Below, in pieces: positions 46,033 to 53,911 of a stretch of 64,000 bases of DNA (its first letter is position 1; every line of letters starts with the position of its first letter). The notes under the pieces were generated by a model. The model was not told the origin of the DNA and ran no database searches. It worked only from the letters and a program-made list of their open reading frames with translations. The translations under genes and the position numbers were made by a program. Source of the DNA: UBA7434 sp042090785 (GTDB taxonomy: Bacteria > Pseudomonadota > Gammaproteobacteria > Pseudomonadales > UBA7434); assembly GCA_042090785.1 (NCBI GenBank), contig JBELIP010000006.1:1-64000 (forward strand), read 5' to 3'.

Positions 46033-46226
46033 TAACCTTGGCCTCATTGATATTGCTGCAGCAAACAATCTGGCTTTGCTGCACTCAACGTAATGGATTA
46101 ACCGTGCTCAATCTAACAATTCCAACCAGCCTACGCCCAATTTCAAAGCGATAGAAGCCCCATTTACCCCTAAAATGGCACATTTTTTGGTGTTTTTAAC
46201 CAATAAACGGTTTTTTGTAGCATCTT

Positions 46227-46418
46227 TTAATCAGTTGATGTTTTTGTTTTGCCACACTTACTGCATTTTCTCACGGTCAATAACTTACCCTTTTTTACAT
46301 CAAAGCGCGTACTAGTCTCTACTTCCCAACGATGATGGCCATGCTGACAAAGACTCGAACGCTTAATACGCTTTAATTGTGCCGCTTTACCAAACTGCCC
46401 TTTTATAATGTCACTCAT
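46227..46418 (-). CDS. Small basic zinc-ribbon-like protein, 63 aa
   Basis: The 63-residue product has four possible zinc ligands: CQHGHH near residue 24 and CSKCGKT near 52, in a Lys/Arg-rich context. The start is MSDIIKGQFGKAAQLKRIKR. Small proteins of this layout are conserved in gammaproteobacteria; no function is assigned. It lies alone between ogt and a divergent membrane-protein gene. It is called a gene for its paired Cys motifs and absence of any overlapping gene. Confidence 0.7.
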   Translation of the reverse strand: MSDIIKGQFGKAAQLKRIKRSSLCQHGHHRWEVETSTRFDVKKGKLLTVRKCSKCGKTKTSTD

Positions 46419-46546
46419 AATAATTTCATTAATTTCAATGATTTACAAAATTTTAAAACATTAAGGGACTTAACTTTTGTCACCATGGTCATATTTCTTT
46501 TCTTACTATGGCATCATATTCGTTAAAGAAAACAGGAGCCAGTGCC

Positions 46547-47245
46547 GTGGACCAATACCAAGCTATTATCGAAATCATTGCCCTTAGCATGGGGGTTGCC
46601 TGGGCGAGTGGCATAAACTTGTATGCGGTATTACTGGTACTCGGGCTAGGCGGTGCATCAGGAAACATTACTCTACCCGCTGAACTGGCTTTGCTTGAAA
46701 ACCCACTGGTTATGGGTGCTGCTGGCCTTATGTATATGGTGGAGTTTGGCGCGGACAAGATACCTGGTGTCGATACCGTTTGGGATACTCTGCATACCTT
46801 TATTCGCTTACCGGCTGGCGCAATGCTCGCAGCGGGTGCCGTAGGTGAAGCCGAACCCGCCATAGTGGTGGCCGCAGCTATTGTTGGGGGCGGCGTGGCT
46901 GCTACATCGCATCTGGTTAAATCAGGCAGCCGCATGGTGATTAACACCTCACCGGAACCGGTCACTAATTGGACAGCTTCAATTGCTGAGGATATGAGTG
47001 CCGTTGCTGCTATCTGGCTGGCGCTCAATCACCCTTTGCTATTTGTAGCATTATTGGTGGCGTTTATCGGTCTATCTATTTGGTTATTACCCAAGCTATG
47101 GCGCTTAATTAAACGGCTATTTTTACGCATCCGGAGTTGGCTTAGCGGCCGACGCTACTCACCACCCGAAGACTGCGAAAACGAACCTACTACCGTACTT
47201 GATTTAAATGCGCTGCCAAAGATAAAACCCTCAACTCAGGACTAG
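46547..47245 (+). CDS. DUF4126 membrane protein
   Basis: GTG 46547 has CAGGAG 8 bp upstream; an ATG at 46508 lacks such a site. The roughly 232-residue product has several membrane segments and conserved motifs GVAWASGINLYAVLL and FGADKIPGVDTVWDTLHTFIR. These are characteristic of DUF4126, a family of unknown function. A basic, Arg-rich cytoplasmic tail follows the last TM. It may share a transcript with the next gene. Confidence 0.82.
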   Translation: MDQYQAIIEIIALSMGVAWASGINLYAVLLVLGLGGASGNITLPAELALLENPLVMGAAGLMYMVEFGADKIPGVDTVWDTLHTFIRLPAGAMLAAGAVGEAEPAIVVAAAIVGGGVAATSHLVKSGSRMVINTSPEPVTNWTASIAEDMSAVAAIWLALNHPLLFVALLVAFIGLSIWLLPKLWRLIKRLFLRIRSWLSGRRYSPPEDCENEPTTVLDLNALPKIKPSTQD

Positions 47246-47338
47246 AGGTCTTTGCCGCAGCACAGCAGTAAACCAATTATGCTTATGCAACGTAAATCTT
47301 ATTAATTACTCATTAATAAGGTTACTCGTTACGTTGTT

Positions 47339-47950
47339 ATGAAATCACCTAACCCTCAAGGCAAAGGCATTGTGCCATTACTGGTGGCATGGGAATCGAT
47401 GTCCCCATTAACCATTGCCAATAAACCGGCCGGCCGAATTTTGGGAGAATATTTCACTTCGTTGCTTATTTTATCAGCTGAATTTTCTTTTAAACCGGTG
47501 CCTCAAAATAATTATTATTTGTATTGGAAGCCCTCAGCATCAACCGACAAACCACCCACCTCACCATGGCGTCTTAGCCTAATAGAGCCTGAGCGATTGG
47601 GTGATTTAGACCTAGGTATTTTTGTCGGCTGCTGTATTTTGCAATTCGATATGACATGGTCAATTGCGCTCAATGAAACACTTCACCAACACAGCGATTT
47701 GTTAGATGACTTACAATATTTTCATCAGCAATTTCAAGCAGCTAATAATGATGAGCAATCCCTAGAAACACATTTGCCCTTTTTTGTTGAGCAGCTGCCT
47801 TTTTATAGACGACTTGCTGCAACGGCTTTATCCAGTTCACTTAGCCGCTCTATTAAAACCAGCGAGCTCGACAATATTCCTGCTCGACAATGGCTTTCAC
47901 ATAGCGGCAGATCAAGTTTAGGCTTGCTGCAATATCAAGCCGCGCCTTAA
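47339..47950 (+). CDS. Conserved hypothetical, possibly DUF2452-like
   Basis: The 203-residue soluble protein has no signal peptide. A central segment reads NNYYLYWKP...WRLSLIEPERL...FVGCCILQFDMTW. This resembles the YYLY / SxIxPExW / FxGxxxLxxDxTW pattern I associate with DUF2452 (C1orf50-like). The N-terminal part does not obviously match. The assignment is tentative and no function is known. It ends convergently with cmoB. Confidence 0.55.
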   Translation: MKSPNPQGKGIVPLLVAWESMSPLTIANKPAGRILGEYFTSLLILSAEFSFKPVPQNNYYLYWKPSASTDKPPTSPWRLSLIEPERLGDLDLGIFVGCCILQFDMTWSIALNETLHQHSDLLDDLQYFHQQFQAANNDEQSLETHLPFFVEQLPFYRRLAATALSSSLSRSIKTSELDNIPARQWLSHSGRSSLGLLQYQAAP

Positions 47951-47971
47951 AACACCTAATGACAGCCAGCA

Positions 47972-48949
47972 TTAAACCGTAGCAACAACAACAGCTCTTC
48001 TTGGAGCGGGATACCCCTCTACTGTTTTTGTCGCATCATTCGGATCAAGGAAATCAGTGAGCGATTGAAAAGTCATCCACTCAGTGGCGCGCTGCTCTTC
48101 GACAGTTGTTGTTGAAATATCAATAACATTAATATCTCGAAACTTCATTTTTGTTAACCAACTGCATAGCGTTGGCACCGACGGAATAAACCAGACGTTA
48201 CCCATTTTGCTATAACGACCTTCCGGCACGAGCACTTCACCTTCCTTACCTTCAATCACTAAAGTCTCTAATACTAACTGACCACCACTCACTAAAGCGT
48301 CACGTAACTCTTGCAAATGGTCGAATGGAGAGCGTCGGTGATACAGAATACCCATAGAAAAAACCGTATCAAAAGTCTGCAGTTTAGGCGGCAATGCCTC
48401 CATACGCATTGGCACCACCCAGACACTGGGGTTTTGTAAATATTTTTGTATGGCCCAATATTGCATAACAAATAATGGTGTAGGATCAATACCCATCACT
48501 AATTCGGCACCCGCTGCAGCCATGCGCCAACAATGATAACCACTGCCGCAACCGACATCCAAAACACGCCTACCTTTTAATGGCTGTATTTTTTCTTTTA
48601 AACGATCCCATTTAAAATCAGAACGCCACTCAGTATCAATATGCACACCCGCCACCGTAAACGGGCCCTTGCGCCAAGGATGTAAACCCATCAATGCATT
48701 ATGAAGCTGCGATGATTGCGCCTCATCACAGTCGCTATTAACACCCGCACGAATAGATGAAGCCGACAAATCAACATGACTAATATCTATATCTGGTAAT
48801 GCATCTAACGATTTTTTCCAATGAGGAATGTCACCATAGCGACTCACATCCAAACCAGCTTCAATTGCTGCCGGCAAAGCTTCTGCTAAGGCATTAACTT
48901 CATCTTCTTTTAAGCGTGCAATGAGAGGCGTGTAATCAAGTGTATTCAT
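47972..48949 (-). CDS. cmoB: tRNA U34 carboxymethyltransferase CmoB
   Basis: The 325-residue enzyme transfers the carboxymethyl group of carboxy-SAM to 5-hydroxyuridine-34 in tRNA. The SAM-type motif is LDVGCGSGYHCWRMAAAGA, with GIDPTPLFVMQ and MGILYHRRSPFDHL. The N-terminal WRKGPFTVAGVHIDTEWRSDFKW segment (positions in protein about 92-114) is typical. It follows cmoA by 18 bp, forming the standard cmoAB pair that makes cmo5U. Confidence 0.96.
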   Translation of the reverse strand: MNTLDYTPLIARLKEDEVNALAEALPAAIEAGLDVSRYGDIPHWKKSLDALPDIDISHVDLSASSIRAGVNSDCDEAQSSQLHNALMGLHPWRKGPFTVAGVHIDTEWRSDFKWDRLKEKIQPLKGRRVLDVGCGSGYHCWRMAAAGAELVMGIDPTPLFVMQYWAIQKYLQNPSVWVVPMRMEALPPKLQTFDTVFSMGILYHRRSPFDHLQELRDALVSGGQLVLETLVIEGKEGEVLVPEGRYSKMGNVWFIPSVPTLCSWLTKMKFRDINVIDISTTTVEEQRATEWMTFQSLTDFLDPNDATKTVEGYPAPRRAVVVATV

Positions 48950-48967
48950 AAATCATTTTTCAAACCG

Positions 48968-49696
48968 TTATTTAAATGCAACCAAGGATGCAAAATTAAA
49001 ACATTGAAACCATACTTCAACGCGACTAAAACCGCAGTCGACTAATCGCTGTCGATGTGTGGCTAGCGACTCAGGCACTAAAACATTTTCTATAGCATCA
49101 CGTTTTTGACTAATTTCTAAATCGCTATAACCATTGGCGCGTTTAAAGTCATGATGCAGATCGACAAAAAGTTCAGCCACTTGCTCACTATCAAATTGTA
49201 TTTTTTCTGACAGGATCAATACACCATCGTCCACCATACCTTGTTGTATACGTGACAATAATTCCGCACGTTTACTAATATCAATAAACTGTAAGGTATA
49301 ATTCATTGCGACAACAGAGGCATTATTAATATCAATATTAACAATATCGTCGTGGACTAAATGAATAGGCGTTGCTAGTGATTGCGAAGCAAGTGTTGTT
49401 GCTAGTTGATCTAACATGGCTCGCGCATTATCAACAGCAACCACCTCGCAATGACTAGCGGCGCTTTTTGCCATTGAAAAACTGGTCGCACCTAACGAGC
49501 AACCCAAGTCGTAAAGACGAGTAGCCGGCTGAGAAAAGCGTTGAGCTAATACACCACTAATAGCTACCACCGTACTGTAACCTGGTACCGATCGCTGAAT
49601 CATATCGGGAAATACCGACGCAACGGTGTCATCAAAGGTAAAGTCCTTAACCGCCCCCATGGGGTGAGAAAATAACGTATCTCTTTTATCTGTCAC
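48968..49696 (-). CDS. cmoA: Carboxy-S-adenosyl-L-methionine synthase CmoA
   Basis: GTG 49696 (MTDKRDTLFSHP) aligns with the E. coli start and has AGGCGG upstream. The 242-residue enzyme converts SAM and prephenate to carboxy-SAM. Motifs include FDDTVASVFPDMIQRSVPGY, YDLGCSLGATSFSM and HHDFKRANGYSDLEISQKR. Its product is used by CmoB encoded next. Prephenate links it biochemically to the aromatic genes elsewhere in the window. Confidence 0.96.
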   Translation of the reverse strand: MTDKRDTLFSHPMGAVKDFTFDDTVASVFPDMIQRSVPGYSTVVAISGVLAQRFSQPATRLYDLGCSLGATSFSMAKSAASHCEVVAVDNARAMLDQLATTLASQSLATPIHLVHDDIVNIDINNASVVAMNYTLQFIDISKRAELLSRIQQGMVDDGVLILSEKIQFDSEQVAELFVDLHHDFKRANGYSDLEISQKRDAIENVLVPESLATHRQRLVDCGFSRVEVWFQCFNFASLVAFK

Positions 49697-49945
49697 AAAT
49701 AACCGCCTATTACTCCAAAAGCCATAATGCAAGCCGCGCATATTACTACATTTAATTATTTTTAAACCGTAGCTCTCTCTTATGAACTGAATAGAAGCGC
49801 CCTTTAAAGTGATTTTAATATTTTTGTAGCATGGAAATAGCCCAACCCATGAAAACAGGATAAGAATATTGATGGTTTACTGAAAAATCATGCGATTTCA
49901 AGCTATTACAATAGCAATTGTGTATCGGTGTAATTGATATTTCAA

Positions 49946-49954
49946 TGCTATACT
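49946..49954 (+). promoter_or_regulatory. Extended -10 promoter element before the exosortase gene
   Basis: TGC-TATACT lies 35 bp before the GTG start. A perfect GCTATT-AC-AATAGC inverted repeat (49902-49915) sits about 30 bp upstream and could be an operator. No strong -35 is visible. Confidence 0.35.
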
Positions 49955-49988
49955 CAGCATTTAATAATAATGTTTGTAAGGTGTTTTC

Positions 49989-50525
49989 GTGGATTTTCAG
50001 ACTTTTCGCTTTATTACTATTGCTGCTCTACTCTATGGAGCCTTTCACTTCGCATATCATAAAATCCCAGACGAAGTGCTAAGCACCAAAGTCTATCCTA
50101 ATGTTATTGGGCACTTTGCGGCCAGTACCATTAACACGCTTACACCTGAGCGAAATGTCATTATTAAAGACCATTCTATTATTTCTAAAACCGCAAAACT
50201 CAATATTGTGCGCGGCTGTGATGGTTCAGGCGTGTGGTTCATGCTGTCAGCGGCTATTTTGGGCTTTGGTGCGAGCTTTCGTCATACGCTAATTGGCTTT
50301 GTACTCGGCACACTGACTGTTTACCTGATTAATCAGGTACGCATTGTCGGCTTATATTATGTTATTGAATATAACCGTGCATGGTTTCCACCCATACATA
50401 CTTATTATGCACCCACGTTAATTATCTTTTTAATTGCTGGTTTTTTTCTTCTCTGGACTCGCTGGTCATCAGCGGGTGAGCTCACAACTGAAAATGTAAC
50501 CGCTGATTCTGAAAAGGTTGAATAA
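49989..50525 (+). CDS. Exosortase/archaeosortase-family protein
   Basis: The 178-residue membrane protein has the exosortase triad: Cys77 in RGCDGSG, Arg118 in NQVRIVGLYY and His137 in PIHTYYAP. These residues cleave C-terminal sorting signals in PEP-CTERM-like proteins. The small size and paired downstream membrane protein recall the XrtH class, but subtype is uncertain. GTG 49989 follows TAAGG. The next gene begins 2 bp after its stop. No EPS cluster is adjacent. A PEP-CTERM-like protein lies at 10239. Confidence 0.85.
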   Translation: MDFQTFRFITIAALLYGAFHFAYHKIPDEVLSTKVYPNVIGHFAASTINTLTPERNVIIKDHSIISKTAKLNIVRGCDGSGVWFMLSAAILGFGASFRHTLIGFVLGTLTVYLINQVRIVGLYYVIEYNRAWFPPIHTYYAPTLIIFLIAGFFLLWTRWSSAGELTTENVTADSEKVE

Positions 50526-50527
50526 CT

Positions 50528-51118
50528 ATGACCAATAAAGCAATAAGCTTATTAGCCGCAAAAGGTCTTGCTATCTGGTTAGCACTCTCATTACTCGGTT
50601 TTTTTGCTGGTGATAAATTAATTAACTCACTACTGCCTTTTTATGAGACCGTCACCGAAGCCTTATCAGAGGGCTACGCATCAACAATTAAAATTGAAGA
50701 AGACAATATTGTATTTTATGCCACGGCATTAAAAGCCCAGCCCATTACACCGTCTCGATCTCTACCGGCTGGCTCAACCATTCAATCAAGCATTAGCGTA
50801 CTTCATGCGCTGGTACCCATTGTTATTTTGTTTACTGTTATTTTAACTTGGCCGACAAACTGCGTTAAGCAACGCTTATATTTACTCGTCACGCTCATAC
50901 CTGCACTATTTTTTATCTCTACCGCAACGGTACCTATACAATTGTTAGGTCAGCTCGAGATTGGCTTTCAAAATGCGGCTGTTAAAGCAGGCTTAACCAG
51001 AGAAGAGCCGTTTGTACTTACGTGGATGTTACTCACTGAAGGTGGGGGAAGATGGTTGATACCCGCCCTAACGGGTTTAGCGTGTTGCGGACTAGTGATG
51101 AAATTAACTAAATCCTAA
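50528..51118 (+). CDS. Exosortase-associated membrane protein
   Basis: The 196-residue protein has an N-terminal TM (about 8-28), a periplasmic loop, and three further TM segments (about 92-110, 117-135 and 178-193). It lies 2 bp after the exosortase gene and must be co-transcribed. Its topology resembles the exosortase H-associated membrane protein, but I recognise no motif that proves it. It may assist substrate processing or membrane placement of the exosortase. Confidence 0.65.
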   Translation: MTNKAISLLAAKGLAIWLALSLLGFFAGDKLINSLLPFYETVTEALSEGYASTIKIEEDNIVFYATALKAQPITPSRSLPAGSTIQSSISVLHALVPIVILFTVILTWPTNCVKQRLYLLVTLIPALFFISTATVPIQLLGQLEIGFQNAAVKAGLTREEPFVLTWMLLTEGGGRWLIPALTGLACCGLVMKLTKS

Positions 51119-51129
51119 TGTCCATCTAT

Positions 51130-51531
51130 TTATTCTGACTTTTTATTAGGGTCCATATCATCAATACTGCGACGATTTTCAACTTTAATATCGCCACTAA
51201 CGACCTGCCAAAAGTTACCTATCTGTTTAGCTAAATCTAAGCCCATTGATCGTTTAGCACTGCGTCCCTCAGCAGGAAAGAATTCTTTAATATCTATATC
51301 AAGTATTTTTTCGTATTTTTTTATGGTGCGCTTACTATGGACTAACAGCAGTACTTTCCAGCCAAAATGATAGCCGATCATTAACATACCAACGGCTTTT
51401 TCAAGTTCCTCAAGCGAGCCGGAGAAGCTAGCCACCACGGTGCCAACTTTATCAAAAGTAGCAATTTTTTCTTCGTCTGATAACTGGGCGAGTGCAGCTA
51501 AATTCCGTTCCATGCGACTGGAATCACTCAT
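51130..51531 (-). CDS. Conserved hypothetical protein, 133 aa
   Basis: The 133-residue product is charged at both ends, with a mildly hydrophobic centre (VGMLMIGYHFGWKVLLLVHS). That centre could be a buried or membrane-associated helix. It begins MSDSSRMERNLAALAQLSDEEK and has no recognised family. It converges on the exosortase pair with 11 bp between stops. Codon use looks like that of the neighbours. Confidence 0.65.
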   Translation of the reverse strand: MSDSSRMERNLAALAQLSDEEKIATFDKVGTVVASFSGSLEELEKAVGMLMIGYHFGWKVLLLVHSKRTIKKYEKILDIDIKEFFPAEGRSAKRSMGLDLAKQIGNFWQVVSGDIKVENRRSIDDMDPNKKSE

Positions 51532-51853
51532 ACGGCACCTGCTCTAGCTACGGCTGTCGGTGTCGATGTCGATGTCATGGCGTTTATCATTATCATATCA
51601 ACTAACAAAAAAGCGGTTATTTTTTAATCACCCCATTGGGTATTAATGGCTATTATTCATCTAACACTCTTAGTATAGCTAGGTAATGAAGCATTGTGTT
51701 TGATCTTATGACCTCATTGAGAAAACAGCTCTTAAGCAGAGCCATAAAGAAGTGGCCGGTTCAGCAATAATCACTAAATCGACAAACGAACTGCCTAAAA
51801 AATCTGCTATTCTTGCCACCGTTTTTTAACCGCAGACTATTGAGGAGTCCACG
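51532..51853. other. Intergenic region, no clear feature
   Basis: About 320 bp between two divergent small genes. It must hold their promoters, but no convincing pair of hexamers was found. A short GTCGATGTCGATGTC direct repeat lies near 51561. Confidence 0.35.
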
Positions 51854-52081
51854 ATGGATCCAATTACCGCAATCTTAATTTTTTCTGGTGGAATTTTATT
51901 AGCCGCAAGCTGGATTCAACTAATTATTACCGCTTCTGCTGAAGATTTTACCTGGGGACTTTGCTCATTATTTCTACCGCCCCTCGCCTATTTTTATGCC
52001 TTATGGGAATGGGATAAAGCGGGCGATGCCATTAAAATGGCAGTTGGTGGTCTTGTTCTTATTGGTCTAGGTATTAGTTGA
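51854..52081 (+). CDS. Small two-TM membrane protein, 75 aa
   Basis: The 75-residue protein has two hydrophobic segments (about 4-28 and 37-52, with a third C-terminal stretch near 58-74). LPPLAYFYALWEWDKAGDA lies between them. GAGGAG precedes the ATG at 10 bp, which supports real translation. It resembles many short membrane proteins of unknown function. No family is recognised with confidence. Confidence 0.65.
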   Translation: MDPITAILIFSGGILLAASWIQLIITASAEDFTWGLCSLFLPPLAYFYALWEWDKAGDAIKMAVGGLVLIGLGIS

Positions 52082-52110
52082 GTGAGTGCTAATTAAGCAC
52101 AGTCGTTGAA

Positions 52111-52380
52111 ATGATAAACTCTCATTTAAATGCAACTTGCTGTGGTGCGCAGACCTCTAGTTTAGATCATGCGCGCCAAATACATCAGGTACAAAACGCC
52201 AAAAAACAATCCGCCTTGTTTGAACGTTCATCTTTTGCGACATCACTCAGTGATATGCGCAAAAAGACTGCAGAGATAAACTCCACTCCCTCCGCCCCTG
52301 CATTGTCAGCATTACTGCGTGAAGAGACAAGCCAACTCGTTAGTACAAAACCACTACCTAAACGCCGACAACGTCGCTAG
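52111..52380 (+). CDS. Possible small hypothetical protein, 89 aa
   Basis: This 89-codon frame fills the space after the small membrane-protein gene and ends 38 bp before the convergent phosphatase gene. The product is hydrophilic, Ser/Ala rich and ends KPLPKRRQRR. No ribosome binding site stands out and no family is recognised. It is listed because no other gene occupies the interval. Confidence 0.35.
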   Translation: MINSHLNATCCGAQTSSLDHARQIHQVQNAKKQSALFERSSFATSLSDMRKKTAEINSTPSAPALSALLREETSQLVSTKPLPKRRQRR

Positions 52381-52418
52381 CAAATGATTTAACGCAACCA
52401 TAAACTGCGCGAGTATCA

Positions 52419-53522
52419 CTATGAATAAAGATAGTGCTGTTTCAGTATTGCAAAGTCGTTATCGGTAAGCGCCATTTGCGTACGAAGGTAATTGTCTATG
52501 CCACCATACTGCGAATCCATTGTGTCTATCGCCGCTTGTAAGTAACTTCGCTTCACTTTTAAAATTAAAGCTAAGGCCTTTCGATTAATCGGCTTTATCG
52601 GCTCACCATTATGCAGCGCGCTAGCAGCTCTATCATGACTAACGGCCCAGCGATCAACCTCCTTAGTAATATCAAGGTATTCATTGGTTCTAAGGTAATC
52701 CGACATAATCGCTTCCAACTCAACACCAAGCGCAGCTAACACCAATAAGCCAGCAAAACCCGTTCTATCCTTGCCGGCAGAGCAATGAATAATAGAACTA
52801 CTTTCAGCCTGTTGAATTAACATGTTAAACATTTGCCTATAACTAGACTGATGGCTGTTGACCAAATCACGGTTAATCTCTTGCATAAAAACATCAATCG
52901 TTTTTTCATCAATATGTTCATCATTAATTGCAGAAAAAAGATTAGCGGCACTGCCTGGCGCAACAGCAATAGCGGTAGGTATTAAATGAGAAGGTAACTG
53001 GCTAGGCTGTCGATTAACCTCTTCATCACTACGAAAATCACAAATCGTCTGAATATTTAATTGCAATAAAGCCTGCTTATCCGCTTCAGACATTTCAGCC
53101 ATATGGCCAGTGCGAAAAAGCTTACCCCAAACAACCTGCTTGCCCTGTTTTGTTAACTGCCCACCATAGTCTCTAAAATTAGAAGTAACAGACATAGGCA
53201 GTGGGCGTGGCGCAATTCTCAAGACCTGATCAACAGCATTATGATCGACAAAAGCAAAAACCGGATGCGCATAAACATCAACATAAATACCAGAAGCAGC
53301 TTGCAACATGGAAAAACTTAAATCGATAGACTGTGTATCTAACGCAGAAGATACTGAGAGCTTTAACGGCTCAATTAATTTTTTCCCTGCAAGCTGTTCG
53401 CACCATATCGAGTATTGATTAATGTCGACTAACTTGCATTGCCACTGAATTTTCCAACCGTCAACAGTTGGAATAACTGACAATCCTATTTCATTTAATA
53501 CCGATTGATTGAGGTCTACCAT
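52419..53522 (-). CDS. Tyrosine-phosphatase-like protein
   Basis: The 367-residue protein has the Cys-based phosphatase signature HCSAGKDRTGFAG near residue 246. An FRDYGGQLTKQGKQV segment and a CDFRSDEEVNRQPSQL segment also match the bacterial tyrosine-protein phosphatase (Y_phosphatase3) family. About 110 N-terminal residues form an extra beta-rich region. Such enzymes act on phosphotyrosine, phosphoserine or phosphoinositides. No signal peptide is seen. It is monocistronic. Confidence 0.85.
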   Translation of the reverse strand: MVDLNQSVLNEIGLSVIPTVDGWKIQWQCKLVDINQYSIWCEQLAGKKLIEPLKLSVSSALDTQSIDLSFSMLQAASGIYVDVYAHPVFAFVDHNAVDQVLRIAPRPLPMSVTSNFRDYGGQLTKQGKQVVWGKLFRTGHMAEMSEADKQALLQLNIQTICDFRSDEEVNRQPSQLPSHLIPTAIAVAPGSAANLFSAINDEHIDEKTIDVFMQEINRDLVNSHQSSYRQMFNMLIQQAESSSIIHCSAGKDRTGFAGLLVLAALGVELEAIMSDYLRTNEYLDITKEVDRWAVSHDRAASALHNGEPIKPINRKALALILKVKRSYLQAAIDTMDSQYGGIDNYLRTQMALTDNDFAILKQHYLYS

Positions 53523-53911
53523 ATAAAAAATCCATAAGGCGTCTTATTTTCATAAACAAAACTTTATTAACCTAAGCTAGAAGAATATACGACGCAAGTG
53601 ATGCGACGGTTTAAAAGAACAAGCAAAAAAAAACGCGCCGGACAACAAGATCGGCGCGCTTATACTGTTATAACAAATCTAACTTTTCAAACACCAGAAC
53701 ACCCTAAATCATGCGTCTTCCTAACGATTAAATCCTTGTTTGAAGATCACTCTGGCAGTGATACTTTTACTCTAGCTCAAATACATCGCTGCGCAAGAAA
53801 GTAATAGAAATAAATGTAAACTAATTTCTAAACGCTCATAAAATGCCGAATAAGTGGGCAGATCGATTAAAAAAACTTCTGTTAGATTAAGAATATCGAA
53901 GCACTAGCAGA
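53523..53911. other. Intergenic region downstream of the LPS kinase fusion
   Basis: This 389-bp gap holds a strong minus-strand terminator (53623-53657) about 255 nt beyond the fusion gene stop. The interval 53658-53911 has no minus-strand frame of note. It could be a long 3' UTR or a small RNA. A plus-strand 68-codon frame (53598-53804) runs through the terminator stem and is probably spurious. Confidence 0.45.
53623..53657 (-). terminator. Rho-independent terminator in the 53.6-kb gap
   Basis: On the minus strand CGCGCCG (53657-53651) pairs with CGGCGCG (53639-53633), an 11-nt loop between them, followed by nine T residues. Confidence 0.75.

Noticed and set aside
53598..53804. Plus-strand 68-codon frame
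   Set aside because: It runs across a strong terminator stem and A9 tract, has no ribosome binding site and no recognised family.
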